Positions 1 to 8,337 of a DNA stretch of 53,792 nucleotides are shown piece by piece. Position numbers and translations under genes: made by a program. Below the pieces are notes generated by a model. The model was not told the DNA's origin and did no database searches. It saw only the letters and a list, made by a program, of their open reading frames with translations. Origin of the DNA: CAMCHP01 sp036835325 (GTDB taxonomy: Bacteria; Bacteroidota; Bacteroidia; Flavobacteriales_D; Sanyastnellaceae); contig DAITMF010000021.1 of the NCBI GenBank assembly GCA_036835325.1, positions 1 to 53,792 of the forward strand. Direction: 5' to 3'. Numbering within the stretch: the first letter of the stretch is position 1; the number at the start of each line of letters is the position of its first letter.

Positions 1-2
1 CA

Positions 3-302
3 GCTGATTACAGTGATAGCAACGAACCAACTACACTAAAGCGGACATACATTAAATCTCTTAAAGTTAAGTTTGGCTTTCCGTCCTTATCTGGTCCATT
101 ACTGATCGTGATTAACTTGTTGTTCTGTATAATGATAGTAATACAGTTATTAATCACCCCTGTAAAGTATTGGTTTCGAAGTGCATCAGTATTGGGACTA
201 CTAGCCGCAACAGTTTTTACCTATATCATACCAAGATTAATATTCCATTGGGATTACAGAAAATCAAAGGAGACGTTGGAAGAATGTTTGAATGAAATAT
301 GA
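3..302 (+). CDS. Partial membrane protein, 5' end outside window
   Basis: The reading frame is open from the first complete codon at position 3 to TGA at 300-302 (99 visible residues), so the real start lies left of the window. An internal GTG at 108 would give only 64 residues and would cut into the first hydrophobic segment, so I do not choose it. Two predicted transmembrane helices are visible (about residues 31-55, and 62-82 ending at PRLIF), followed by a short charged tail (HWDYRKSKE). The stretch is clearly AT-richer than the rest of the window. I do not recognise the family. It could be the C-terminus of a larger membrane protein or a stand-alone small one. Confidence 0.5.
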   Translation, partial: ADYSDSNEPTTLKRTYIKSLKVKFGFPSLSGPLLIVINLLFCIMIVIQLLITPVKYWFRSASVLGLLAATVFTYIIPRLIFHWDYRKSKETLEECLNEI

Positions 303-614
303 AGGAGATAAACGGAGCACAATAATGGCTATAAGTAATTGTTAGTTCTCGCCTACTTTTGAAAATCCTCGTGGACTTTTAGTTTGATATGTTCTTGCAA
401 AGTGAAGTGATAGTGAAACCTTCCCATTAGTATCTCCGCTTGAAAAGGTTTTGTTCTTTTAACCGCTTGTTGTGCTGGATAGCCTGTCAGAATGGGGTGT
501 TCCATGTTTGTCCCAGAACGCTCCTGGTGTGCTGTTCGGGCGTACTACTTCTCCTTTTCGGCTCACAATCGTATCAAATCGTATCGAAACGTATCACATG
601 CGCACCGCACGTGC
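303..614. other. Gene-poor intergenic stretch
   Basis: 312 bases between the partial membrane gene and the stop of the PAP2 gene. Overlapping short ORFs here lack protein-like composition and I call none of them. Base composition changes inside it, from AT-rich (to about 450) to the GC-richer rest of the window. It holds the 10-bp tandem repeats at 567-596. No terminator hairpin with a T-run was seen for either neighbour. Confidence 0.5.
567..596. repeat. Three tandem 10-bp repeats (AAtCGTATCa)
   Basis: Three head-to-tail units, AATCGTATCA, AATCGTATCG and AAACGTATCA, with an exact 10-bp period (one helical turn). They lie 19 bases beyond the PAP2 stop codon. The spacing is that of protein-binding iterons, but with only three copies function is unknown. 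Confidence 0.6.
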
Positions 615-1352
615 TCAACGATGAACCGCTGCCCCCCGATGCACCAACGGCACCCCAATGCCAATCGCGGCGCCTGCCGCATACCCCACCACAACGTCTG
701 AGAGGTAGTGCTTGCCGGCGCGCATGCGCAGGTAGCCGGTGATGGCAGGCAACAAGGCCGCCGTGCTCCACGCCGCCCAGCGCACGCCCGCACGGTCGGT
801 GTAACGACTTACCACCGAAGCAGTGAAAAAACTGAAGCTCGCCACCGTGCTTGTGTGGCCACTGAAGAAACTCATCCGCGCGTCAGGCTGTAATCGGGTG
901 GCGAGGGGGGCTTCAACGTTGTAAACGAACGGACGGTTCCGCTTCACCAGTGATTTGGTCAAGGACGTTACGGCGTAGTTCAAAAAGGCGGTTTGCGCGT
1001 ACATGTGCACGTGGCGGTGGGCCTCCTTCCGTCCATCCTCAAACAAAAAAACCGCCGCAGGCAACACGGCTGAGCCCAGTAAAAACACATCCGATGCGTG
1101 GGCCGCAGGCAAACTCCACTGGCGGGTGCTCCAGCCCTGCAAGCCCGTAAACTGCTGCTGCTCGAGCAGTGAAAGCTCACTTAAACTCAAGGGCTGCACA
1201 CTGCGCTGGATGAAAAAAGAAGCTCCGGCGAGCACAGCGCTGCCGGAGCTTATGGCATAATTCGTAGAATTCGGGTAGCGGTTGTACACGGGCTGTGCCA
1301 CGGCAAACGCCGAGAGCAACAGCAAAACCAGGCCCAACGCGCGCCCCAACAT
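615..1352 (-). CDS. PAP2-superfamily phosphatase, membrane/periplasmic
   Basis: 245-residue phosphatidic-acid-phosphatase-type enzyme, likely acting on lipid (pyro)phosphates such as undecaprenyl pyrophosphate or phosphatidylglycerol phosphate at the envelope. All three PAP2 motifs are visible: K133...R140-P141 (KSLVKRNRP), S164-G-H166 (SFFSGHTS) and R211...H215...D219 (RAGKHYLSD); H166, H215 and D219 are the expected catalytic residues. The N-terminal ~20 residues are a hydrophobic signal or anchor ending AVAQ, and hydrophobic segments surround the motifs. The start ATG lies 3 bases after the lpdA stop, so the two are probably co-transcribed, although no metabolic link is obvious. The substrate cannot be read from the sequence. 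Confidence 0.85.
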   Translation of the reverse strand: MLGRALGLVLLLLSAFAVAQPVYNRYPNSTNYAISSGSAVLAGASFFIQRSVQPLSLSELSLLEQQQFTGLQGWSTRQWSLPAAHASDVFLLGSAVLPAAVFLFEDGRKEAHRHVHMYAQTAFLNYAVTSLTKSLVKRNRPFVYNVEAPLATRLQPDARMSFFSGHTSTVASFSFFTASVVSRYTDRAGVRWAAWSTAALLPAITGYLRMRAGKHYLSDVVVGYAAGAAIGIGVPLVHRGAAVHR

Positions 1353-1355
1353 GGC

Positions 1356-2744
1356 TTACAGGTGAATCACCTCGCCGTAGGCCGCTGCAGCCGCCTCCAT
1401 CACCGCCTCGCTCAAGGTCGGGTGGGGGTGTACGGTCTTGATCAGCTCGTGGCCGGTGGTCTCAAGCTTGCGCACCGCTACAATCTCAGCAATCATCTCG
1501 GTAACGTTGGCGCCAATCATGTGGCCGCCCAAGAGCTCCCCGTACTTGGCGTCGAAAATCAACTTCACAAAGCCCTCTTTGTGTCCGCTTGCGCTGGCCT
1601 TGCCGCTGGCCGAGAAGGGGAACTTGCCCACCTTCACGTCGTAGCCGGCCTCACGGGCTGCCTTCTCGGTCATGCCCACACTGGCCACCTCAGGGAAACA
1701 GTAGGTGCATCCGGGAATGTTGCCGTAGTCGAGCGGATCGGTGTGCGCTCCGGCAATCTTCTCAACGCAAATGATGCCCTCGGCACTGGCCACGTGGGCC
1801 AAAGCCGGACCAGGCACGCAGTCGCCAATGGCGTAGTACCCGGGAATGTTTGTGCGGTAGTACTCGTCAACCACAATCTTGCCCTTGTCGGTGGCAATGC
1901 CCACCGTCTCGAGTCCGATGTTTTCGAGGTTTGAAACCACGCCCACCGCGCTCAGCACGATGTCGGCCTCTAGCACTTCTTCGCCCTTCTTGGTCTTCAC
2001 GTGCACCTTGCAGCCGCTGCCCTTGGTATCAACCGAGGTCACTTCGGCTTCGGTCATGATCTTGATGCCTTGCTTTTTGTACGCGCGCTCAAGTTCTTTG
2101 CTTACTTCTTCGTCTTCAACCGGCACAATGCGCGGCATAAACTCAACAATGGTCACATCGGTACCGATGGCATTGTAGAAGTAGGCAAACTCGGCTCCGA
2201 TGGCGCCTGAGCCCACCACCACCATTTTCTTGGGCTGGTCTTTCAGGGTCATGGCCTCGCGGTAGCCGATGATTTTCTTGCCGTCTTGCGGCAGGTTCGG
2301 GAGGGTGCGCGAGCGGGCACCGGTGGCCACAATCACGTGCTTCGCTTCGTAGGCAGTCGTTTTTCCTTCGGCGTCTTTCACCTCAACCTTGCGACCGGCA
2401 AGCAGCTTGCCTTCGCCCATGATCACGTCGATTTTGTTCTTCTTCATCAAGAACTGCACGCCTTTGCTCATGCCGTCGGCAACGCCACGGCTGCGGCCCA
2501 CCATGCCCTTGAAATCAACCTCGGGCGAACCCACTTTAATGCCGTAATCACCGGCGTGGTTGATGTAATCAAACACATTGGCGCTCTTCAACAAGGCCTT
2601 CGTAGGAATACACCCCCAGTTCAGGCAAATACCGCCAAGCGATTCACGCTCTACAATGGCCACTTTCATGCCCAATTGCGAGGCGCGGATTGCGGCAACG
2701 TACCCCCCGGGGCCACTGCCAAGCACAATGATGTCGTAGTTCAT
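1356..2744 (-). CDS. lpdA: Dihydrolipoyl dehydrogenase (E3)
   Basis: FAD-dependent E3 subunit of the pyruvate, 2-oxoglutarate or branched-chain oxo-acid dehydrogenase complexes; it reoxidises dihydrolipoamide with NAD+. 462 residues, normal family length. Visible are the FAD Rossmann motif GSGPGG (9-14), redox-active C40-LNWG-C45, the NAD-binding GSGAIG motif in the middle third, the second FAD segment near AIGDC, and C-terminal HPHPTLSE (439-446) with the catalytic His441-Glu446 pair. The frame is open 56 codons further upstream, but ATG at 2744 is where family homology begins, and a TACCTTTG -7 box at 2772-2779 puts the transcript start after any earlier codon. The PAP2 gene follows by 3 bases. 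Confidence 0.95.
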   Translation of the reverse strand: MNYDIIVLGSGPGGYVAAIRASQLGMKVAIVERESLGGICLNWGCIPTKALLKSANVFDYINHAGDYGIKVGSPEVDFKGMVGRSRGVADGMSKGVQFLMKKNKIDVIMGEGKLLAGRKVEVKDAEGKTTAYEAKHVIVATGARSRTLPNLPQDGKKIIGYREAMTLKDQPKKMVVVGSGAIGAEFAYFYNAIGTDVTIVEFMPRIVPVEDEEVSKELERAYKKQGIKIMTEAEVTSVDTKGSGCKVHVKTKKGEEVLEADIVLSAVGVVSNLENIGLETVGIATDKGKIVVDEYYRTNIPGYYAIGDCVPGPALAHVASAEGIICVEKIAGAHTDPLDYGNIPGCTYCFPEVASVGMTEKAAREAGYDVKVGKFPFSASGKASASGHKEGFVKLIFDAKYGELLGGHMIGANVTEMIAEIVAVRKLETTGHELIKTVHPHPTLSEAVMEAAAAAYGEVIHL

Positions 2745-2771
2745 ACGGTGTGTTTCGTGAATGATGAGCCG

Positions 2772-2779
2772 CAAAGGTA
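2772..2779 (-). promoter_or_regulatory. -7 box for lpdA
   Basis: Minus-strand TACCTTTG, an exact match to the Bacteroidota TANNTTTG consensus, 27 bases upstream of the lpdA ATG. No clear TTG at the -33 position. It supports the start at 2744. Confidence 0.6.
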
Positions 2780-2857
2780 CAAAACGCGTTCCGTTCACTG
2801 TGCGCTTCTTTGGGGTTTGCGCTGCGCGGATGTGTGCACTTTTTCGCTGAAAGGCAC

Positions 2858-2887
2858 TTGACTTGATTTCGAAAAAGTGTAACTTGT
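2858..2887 (+). promoter_or_regulatory. Candidate promoter for the six-repeat protein
   Basis: TTG at 2858-2860, a 19-base spacer, then TAACTTGT at 2880-2887 (6 of 6 fixed positions except the final TG order). The transcript would start near 2893, giving a ~45-base leader before ATG 2938. The -7 match is imperfect. Confidence 0.35.
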
Positions 2888-2937
2888 ACACACCTAACCG
2901 GATTGAAAGCAATCCAAACCAAATTCGCCTCTAGACC

Positions 2938-5496
2938 ATGAAAATTCAATCGTTTTGGATGACCCTGTGCATTGCCGGGCTCTTCCACCTCACTTCGGTT
3001 GCGCAAACAAACGTGACCTTCCAAGTCGATATGTCGTTCCAAACCGTGAATCCAATCGGGGTATCGGTTGCGGGTAGCTTCCAAGGGTGGACGCCCGGCG
3101 CCACCCCGCTCACCGACCATGGCAACGGCATCTGGAGCGTTGTGGTCGCCATCCCCGAAGGGACAAACATCCAGTACAAATTCATCAACGGCAACACGTG
3201 GGGACAAGACGAGAGCGTGCCCTTCGAATGCCAGAGCGGCGGCAACCGCTTCTTCACCGTTCCGGCCACCGATGTTACCCTGTCGGCCGTGTGCTTCGCT
3301 TCATGCGCGGTATGTCCGAATCCCGTTGACGTCACCTTCCAGGTTGACCTGAGCAACGAAACCGTATCGCCCAACGGGGTGCATGTGGCCGGAAGCTTCA
3401 ACGGCTTCAGCACCACAGCAACACCGCTCACCGATCAGGGCAACGGTGTGTACGCCGCCACAGTCACCCTCACCAACGGTGAGTTCGTTACTTATAAGTA
3501 TTTGAACGGCACAGATTTTGCATTTGCTGAATCAGTACCTGCGGCCTGCGGTCAAAACGATGGTTTTGGCGGCAACAACCGCTTTTTGTCGGTTTCATCG
3601 GCAGCAACGGTGCTTGACCTGCATTGTTTTGGCACCTGCGTGGCATGCATCCCACCGGCTGTAGGTGGCTGCACCAACGCCAACGCCGTCAACTTTGACG
3701 CATCAGCCACTCAAGACGATGGCTCGTGCCTTTACACCGTCACTTTTCAGGTTGATATGAGCAACGAAACCGTGTCGCTTGATGGCGTGCACGTGGCCGG
3801 TAGCTTCAACGGTTTTAATTCAACAGCGACTCCGCTCGTTGACCNNNNNNNNNNNNNNNNNNNNNNNNNNNNNNNNNNNNNNNNNNNNNNNNNNNNNNNN
3901 NNNNNNNNNNNNNNNNNNNNNNNNNNNNNNNNNNNNNNNNNNNNCTTCGGCGGCAACAACCGTGTGTACGAAGTGCTGGCGCAAACGCAAACGATTGACT
4001 TGCACTGCTTCGGCACCTGCGAGGCGTGCATCCCACCGGCAGTGTTGGGCTGCACCGATGCCAACGCAGTAAACTTTGATGCTTCGGCCACCCAAGACGA
4101 TGGCTCGTGCCTCTACACTGTCACCTTCCAGGTGGATCTAAGCAACGAAACCGTGTCGCTTGACGGCGTACACGTGGCCGGTAGCTTCAACGGTTTTAAT
4201 TCAACAGCGACTCCGCTCGTTGACCAAGGCAACGGTGTTTGGGCGGTAACGGTTGACATCCCCGCAGGGAGCATCCAATACAAATACCTGAACGGCAATG
4301 ATTTCGCCTTCGCGGAGAGCGTCCCCACCGCCTGCGGACAAGACGACGGCTTCGGCGGCAACAACCGTGTGTACGAAGTGCTGGCGCAAACGCAAACGAT
4401 TGACCTGCACTGCTTCGGCGAGTGCGGTGTTTGTCCGCCGCCCATTGTAGCCGTGACCTTCTTCGTAAATACCGAGTTCATCACGGTAGCACCTGAAGGC
4501 ATTCACATTGCCGGCAGTTTCCAGGGCTACAATTCAAGTTCAACCTCGATGGTTGAACTCGCGCAAGACCTGTGGGTGTACACCGGCTTTTTCACGCCCG
4601 GCGAAGAAATCAGCTACAAGTTTATCAACGGCAACACGTGGGGCAACGACGAGAACGTGCCTTCAGCCTGCGGCGTTGACAACGGCTTCGGCGGCTTCAA
4701 CCGTACGCTCACCATTCCCGCTGAAAACACCGATTTACCGATTGTGTGCTTCGGTTTCTGCGAGAACTGCGATCAGGTGGTGATTGACGGCTGCACCGAT
4801 GCCGCCGCGTCGAGCTTCAACCCCATTGCCAACAACGACAACGGAAGCTGCGTGTACCCCGTCACCTTTTTGGTGAACATGGGCAACATCGATGTGGCGC
4901 CTGTAGGCATCTACATCGGAGCGAATTTCCAAGGCTTTGTCTCGAACGGCACGCCCATGGTCGATGCCGGAAACGGGTTGTGGAGTTACACCCTCTCGTT
5001 GCCCGCAGGCTACGTGGCCGAGTACAAGTTCATCAACGGCGACGACTGGAGCCAGGCAGAATCGGTGCCATTGACCTGTGGCGACCCTGACGGGTTCAAC
5101 GGTGCCCAGCGCGTGTACACCGTTGGGGCAGGTCAGAACACCGTGCCGGTGGTGTGCTTCTCAAGCTGCGAAGACTGCCAAGACTGCACCGGAGAGCTCG
5201 GATGTACCTACCCCGGTGCGGCGAACTTCAGCGCAACGGCGGTGATTGACGACGGTTCTTGCCTCTTCGAGGGATGCACTGATCCACTGGCCATCAACTT
5301 CAATCCGCAAAACAACGTCAGCACACCGATCTGCGTGTACGGACAAGATTTCTGCGGAGAGGGCAGCGTGTGGAATCCTGACACCGGCACCTGCGAAGGC
5401 CAACTTGACTGTGCAGGAGACCTCAATTTTGACGGCTTGGTGAACGCAACGGACTTGTCGGTCTTCCTATCGAATTTCGGTACCCTGTGTCAGTGA
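2938..5496 (+). CDS. Secreted protein with six CBM/E-set-like repeats and GCTD..DDGSC linkers
   Basis: 852 codons as assembled, including 100 N. A signal peptide (about 1-23, ending SVAQ) is followed by six ~105-residue repeats. Each has the pattern VTFQVD...VAGSFxG...TPLTDxGNGxW...YKFINGxxW...ESVPxxCG...GGNNR...CFGxC, which resembles starch-binding/AMPK-type carbohydrate-binding or E-set beta-sandwiches. Short linkers GCTDxxAxNFxxxAxxDDGSC follow repeats 2, 3, 5 and 6; these are common in Bacteroidota surface proteins. The C-terminus (about 825-852) has GDLNFDGLVNATDLSVFL, a dockerin/EF-hand-like calcium-binding motif, instead of a recognisable T9SS domain. Repeats 3 and 4 are almost identical in DNA, and the assembly gap lies in repeat 3, so true length is uncertain. 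Likely an extracellular or surface glycan-binding protein; ligand unknown. Confidence 0.75.
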   Translation: MKIQSFWMTLCIAGLFHLTSVAQTNVTFQVDMSFQTVNPIGVSVAGSFQGWTPGATPLTDHGNGIWSVVVAIPEGTNIQYKFINGNTWGQDESVPFECQSGGNRFFTVPATDVTLSAVCFASCAVCPNPVDVTFQVDLSNETVSPNGVHVAGSFNGFSTTATPLTDQGNGVYAATVTLTNGEFVTYKYLNGTDFAFAESVPAACGQNDGFGGNNRFLSVSSAATVLDLHCFGTCVACIPPAVGGCTNANAVNFDASATQDDGSCLYTVTFQVDMSNETVSLDGVHVAGSFNGFNSTATPLVDXXXXXXXXXXXXXXXXXXXXXXXXXXXXXXXXXXFGGNNRVYEVLAQTQTIDLHCFGTCEACIPPAVLGCTDANAVNFDASATQDDGSCLYTVTFQVDLSNETVSLDGVHVAGSFNGFNSTATPLVDQGNGVWAVTVDIPAGSIQYKYLNGNDFAFAESVPTACGQDDGFGGNNRVYEVLAQTQTIDLHCFGECGVCPPPIVAVTFFVNTEFITVAPEGIHIAGSFQGYNSSSTSMVELAQDLWVYTGFFTPGEEISYKFINGNTWGNDENVPSACGVDNGFGGFNRTLTIPAENTDLPIVCFGFCENCDQVVIDGCTDAAASSFNPIANNDNGSCVYPVTFLVNMGNIDVAPVGIYIGANFQGFVSNGTPMVDAGNGLWSYTLSLPAGYVAEYKFINGDDWSQAESVPLTCGDPDGFNGAQRVYTVGAGQNTVPVVCFSSCEDCQDCTGELGCTYPGAANFSATAVIDDGSCLFEGCTDPLAINFNPQNNVSTPICVYGQDFCGEGSVWNPDTGTCEGQLDCAGDLNFDGLVNATDLSVFLSNFGTLCQ
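3744..4420 (+). repeat. Near-identical tandem repeat units (repeats 3 and 4)
   Basis: The sequence before the gap (3771-3844) matches 4150-4225 with two synonymous differences, and the sequence after it (from 3945) matches that from 4350 nearly perfectly for about 70 bases. With the gap filled to 124 bases the unit is 405 bases (135 codons), made of one CBM-like repeat plus its linker. Such similarity indicates recent duplication or gene conversion and explains the assembly failure. Confidence 0.8.
3845..3944. other. Assembly gap (100 N) inside a tandem repeat
   Basis: Exactly 100 N, the conventional length for a gap of unknown size. It interrupts repeat 3. The equivalent segment of intact repeat 4 (4226-4349) is 124 bases, so the simplest fill is 124 bases. 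124 minus 100 is 24, a multiple of three, which is why the frame survives. Confidence 0.95.
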
Positions 5497-5528
5497 CCGA
5501 GATCAGGTTTTCGATTGGTTTGAATCTG

Positions 5529-5536
5529 TATCTTTG
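5529..5536 (+). promoter_or_regulatory. -7 box for adk-obgE
   Basis: TATCTTTG, an exact TANNTTTG match, 30 bases upstream of the adk ATG at 5567 and after the stop of the preceding gene. It argues against the upstream in-frame start at 5534. No well-spaced TTG was found. Confidence 0.5.
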
Positions 5537-5566
5537 CCTTTTCTCGTTGACCAAACGCATAACTGC

Positions 5567-6142
5567 ATGTTGAACATCGTTTTGTTCGGTCCTCCGGGGG
5601 CCGGAAAAGGCACGCAATCGGAGAACCTGATTCGTCGCTACGGCCTGATGCACTTGAGCACAGGTGACATTTTTCGTTCCAACATCAAAGGCGGAACAGA
5701 TCTCGGCATCCTCGCCAAGAGCTTCATTGACCAAGGCGCTTTGGTGCCCGATGAAGTCACCATTGGCATGCTCAAGGCCGAAGTTGTGCAGCGTCCCGAC
5801 GCCAAAGGCTTCATTTTCGATGGCTTCCCACGTACCGAACCGCAGGCCCGCGCCCTCGATGGCTTGCTCGAACAACTCGGAACAGGGGTAACCTGTATGC
5901 TGGCCCTCGAAGTGCCCGAGGAAGAACTGAAAGAACGCCTGAAAGGCCGCGCCGTAACCAGCGGACGCAGCGACGACGCCGATCCGGCCGTAATCAACAA
6001 ACGCATTGCGACCTACAACAACGAAACCGCGCCCGTTGCCGATTACTACCGCTCACAAGGAAAGTACATTGGACTCAACGGCGTTGGCAGCATCGACGAC
6101 ATTGCCGAGCGTCTCTTTAACGCCATTGACGCCCACGTCTGA
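5567..6142 (+). CDS. adk: Adenylate kinase
   Basis: Interconverts ATP + AMP and 2 ADP in the cytoplasm. 191 residues. P-loop GPPGAGKGT at 8-16, AMP-binding segment HLSTGDIFR, FDGFPRT motif, and a short LID (GRAVTSGRSDDAD) without the zinc/Cys insertion of long bacterial forms, so it is the short type. I start at ATG 5567 because family homology begins with MLNIVLFG; the 11 upstream codons overlap the promoter box. obgE follows after 8 bases in an apparent two-gene operon. Confidence 0.95.
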   Translation: MLNIVLFGPPGAGKGTQSENLIRRYGLMHLSTGDIFRSNIKGGTDLGILAKSFIDQGALVPDEVTIGMLKAEVVQRPDAKGFIFDGFPRTEPQARALDGLLEQLGTGVTCMLALEVPEEELKERLKGRAVTSGRSDDADPAVINKRIATYNNETAPVADYYRSQGKYIGLNGVGSIDDIAERLFNAIDAHV

Positions 6143-6150
6143 ACCACTGC

Positions 6151-7155
6151 ATGGCCACTGAAAACTTCGTTGACTACGTAAAAGTCTGCTGCCGCTCCGG
6201 AAAAGGAGGTGCAGGTTCTGTGCACTTTCACCGCGATCGCACCACCGCCAAAGGCGGGCCCGATGGCGGTGACGGTGGTCGCGGCGGACACATCATTCTA
6301 CGCGGAAACCGCAACACCTGGACACTGCTTCACCTGAAGTACCGCAAGCACATCATCGCCTCGCCCGGAGATTCAGGCACCGGAGGCTTGAAAACAGGTG
6401 CCCAAGGAGAAGACATCATTCTCGATGTGCCCCTCGGAACCATCGCCCGCGATGCAGAAACCGGTGAGATTGAGTTCGAAATCAGTGAAGACGGCCAGGA
6501 AGTGATTTTGCTTCCCGGTGGCCGCGGCGGCCAAGGCAACAACCACTTCAAGTCGCCCACCAACCAAACGCCGCGCTACGCCCAGCCCGGTGAGCCCGGC
6601 CGCGAAGAGTGGAAGATACTCGAATTGAAGCTCCTCGCCGATGTGGGCCTTGTAGGCTTTCCCAACGCCGGCAAATCTACCTTGCTCTCGGTGGTAAGTG
6701 CCGCCAAGCCTGAGATTGCCGATTACCCGTTTACCACGCTGCGGCCAAACCTCGGCATGGTGCAGTACCGCGATGACCGCTCGTTTGTGATGGCCGATAT
6801 ACCCGGTATCATCGAAGGCGCGCACGAAGGCAAGGGCCTCGGCCACCGCTTTTTGCGCCACATCGAGCGCAACGCCGCCCTGCTCTTCATGGTGCCCGCC
6901 GATGCCGATGACATCACCGCGCAGTACAACATTCTCCTCCGTGAGCTTGAGCTGTACAATCCCGAGCTGATGTTTAAAGACCGCATCTTGGCCGTGACCA
7001 AAAGCGACCTGCTCGATGACGAACTCGAGGCCGCGCTGAAGCCAACGCTGCCGCAGGGCGTACCCTCCATTTTCATCTCATCGGTGTCGGGCAAAGGCAT
7101 CATGGCGTTGAAAGACCTCATTTGGGCCACGCTGAACCGCATGGAAGAGCACTGA
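6151..7155 (+). CDS. obgE: Obg-family GTPase (ObgE/CgtA)
   Basis: Essential ribosome-associated GTPase that acts in 50S subunit assembly and growth/stress control. 334 residues. The glycine-rich Obg fold covers about 1-160 (GKGGAGSVHF, GGPDGGDGGRGG, PGGRGGQGNNHF). The G domain follows with G1 GFPNAGKST at 169-177, the switch I region PFTTLRPNLG, G3 DIPG at 216-219, G4 TKSD near 282 and SSVSGKG as G5. There is no C-terminal OCT extension; the protein ends soon after the G domain, a common short form. Downstream of adk by 8 bases. Confidence 0.95.
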   Translation: MATENFVDYVKVCCRSGKGGAGSVHFHRDRTTAKGGPDGGDGGRGGHIILRGNRNTWTLLHLKYRKHIIASPGDSGTGGLKTGAQGEDIILDVPLGTIARDAETGEIEFEISEDGQEVILLPGGRGGQGNNHFKSPTNQTPRYAQPGEPGREEWKILELKLLADVGLVGFPNAGKSTLLSVVSAAKPEIADYPFTTLRPNLGMVQYRDDRSFVMADIPGIIEGAHEGKGLGHRFLRHIERNAALLFMVPADADDITAQYNILLRELELYNPELMFKDRILAVTKSDLLDDELEAALKPTLPQGVPSIFISSVSGKGIMALKDLIWATLNRMEEH

Positions 7156-7190
7156 GCCGCTCATCCATCCAAGAAAAAAAAATCAGTTCG

Positions 7191-7198
7191 TACCTTTG
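7191..7198 (+). promoter_or_regulatory. -7 box for the beta-barrel gene
   Basis: TACCTTTG, exact TANNTTTG, 35 bases after the obgE stop and 51 bases before ATG 7249. A transcript starting about 7204 could not use the upstream GTG at 7201, which supports the start at 7249. Confidence 0.5.
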
Positions 7199-7248
7199 CA
7201 GTGATAGCATTGCTATTTTTCAGTGCACAATTGCAAGCCCCTTGCTCT

Positions 7249-7875
7249 ATGAACTGTTCTCTCTTTTTTTCTCGGCTTCGCCGGATGGTCGTGCTCACGG
7301 TAAGCAGTTTGCCGCTCGCAGTGTTTGCCCAAGACCTTGCCATCGAGCAAGACCCCATTGAAGAATCGCTGCGCGCCCGCTTGTTTATGCCATCCATCCA
7401 GATGGGATTTATGGAGCACAACGTGCCGAATTTAGATGCAGGATTGATCATTCAAACGGCACTCGAATACCGCACCAAACGCGGATTGATTTTCAGGGTG
7501 AATTACGACGATTTTAGCGGCCGGCTTGACATTGAACGCTACAGCGCGAAGATACCGTTGGTTGAAGCCCTTGGAGGCATGGGCTACCGTTACACACACA
7601 AGAAGCACAATGTTTTTGCCCTAGTACAAACGGGGTTGCGGTTTTATGAAGTGCCCCGCATTGAGGAGTTGGAAGACGGCAGCATTGCCGTGCGGCAAGA
7701 CGACCGCGACCTCATGCCCATGCGGTACACCGTGGGCTACGAGTTTGAGTTTGAGCCGGGCCTTTACCTCAACGTTGAAGCGTTCACGGGCCACTTCATC
7801 GAGCCGCGCGATTATTGGTCAAACGACAGACCCTTTTTCGGTATGACGTTTGGGATTTCGGCGTCGCTGTTTTAA
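7249..7875 (+). CDS. Predicted outer-membrane beta-barrel protein
   Basis: 208 residues from ATG 7249. A signal peptide (about 1-28, ending LAVFAQ) is followed by alternating amphipathic strands with aromatic ends (GLIFRVNYDDF, GGMGYRYTHKKH, VFALVQTGLRFYEV, RYTVGYEFEFEPGLYLNVEAF) and a closing strand GMTFGISASLF ending in phenylalanine, the usual C-terminal signature of an outer-membrane barrel. About eight strands are suggested by length. No close family is recognised; transport, adhesion or structural roles are all possible. It has its own -7 box and the next gene begins 38 bases downstream. Confidence 0.6.
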   Translation: MNCSLFFSRLRRMVVLTVSSLPLAVFAQDLAIEQDPIEESLRARLFMPSIQMGFMEHNVPNLDAGLIIQTALEYRTKRGLIFRVNYDDFSGRLDIERYSAKIPLVEALGGMGYRYTHKKHNVFALVQTGLRFYEVPRIEELEDGSIAVRQDDRDLMPMRYTVGYEFEFEPGLYLNVEAFTGHFIEPRDYWSNDRPFFGMTFGISASLF

Positions 7876-7913
7876 GCGTACTTTTCCTCGGAAAATTGAA
7901 CGGCGCGTCGACG

Positions 7914-8210
7914 ATGAGAGGAGTCAAGTACAGTTTTGAAGCAACGCTATGGCGTTCAAATCCGCCCGGAGGGTGGTTTTTCCTTTCCTTGCCGGCCGAC
8001 TTTTCGGCCGAGATTCGGGCAAGTTTTGGCAGCGAAGAAGAGGGGTGGGGCAGGCTCAAAGCCACGGCTCGCATAGGTCAAAGCGAATGGAAGACCGCCA
8101 TTTGGTTCGACACCAAACGCAGCACCTACCTGCTACCTGTGAAAGCCGACGTGCGCACCAAAGAAGCGCTTTCAGAAGGCTACGAATGCACGGTGGCGGT
8201 GTGGATTTAA
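7914..8210 (+). CDS. DUF1905 domain protein
   Basis: 98 residues and essentially one DUF1905 domain: YSFEATLWRSNPPGGWFFLSLP at the start, then GWGRLKATARIG and WKTAIWFDTKRSTYLLPVKADVRTKE. DUF1905 is a small beta-barrel-like domain often fused to the YdeI/OmdA domain; here it stands alone. The function of the family is not established. I start at ATG 7914 where the homology begins; the upstream open frame overlaps the end of the barrel gene. Confidence 0.75.
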   Translation: MRGVKYSFEATLWRSNPPGGWFFLSLPADFSAEIRASFGSEEEGWGRLKATARIGQSEWKTAIWFDTKRSTYLLPVKADVRTKEALSEGYECTVAVWI

Positions 8211-8337
8211 TTGGCTTGTAAAACAGCCATTGGATCAACGCTCATGCAACCAAGCTCATCTGTTCGCGGTAGTCTAGGTAGGCGGCCCATGCCTAACGGT
8301 GCTTCCGACCTCATTAAAACAACGAATTTGAACGAAA

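Noticed and set aside
440..793. Overlapping small ORFs with Cys/Arg-rich translations
   Set aside because: Composition typical of random GC-rich sequence, mutually overlapping on both strands, and partly antisense to the PAP2 gene.
1362..2861. Several 60-190-codon plus-strand frames opposite lpdA
   Set aside because: Shadows produced by GC-rich codon usage; all motifs are on the minus strand.
7160..7400. Recurrent ATCCATCC octamers here and elsewhere (for example 43921, 49861)
   Set aside because: Irregular spacing and both coding and non-coding locations; no consistent context.
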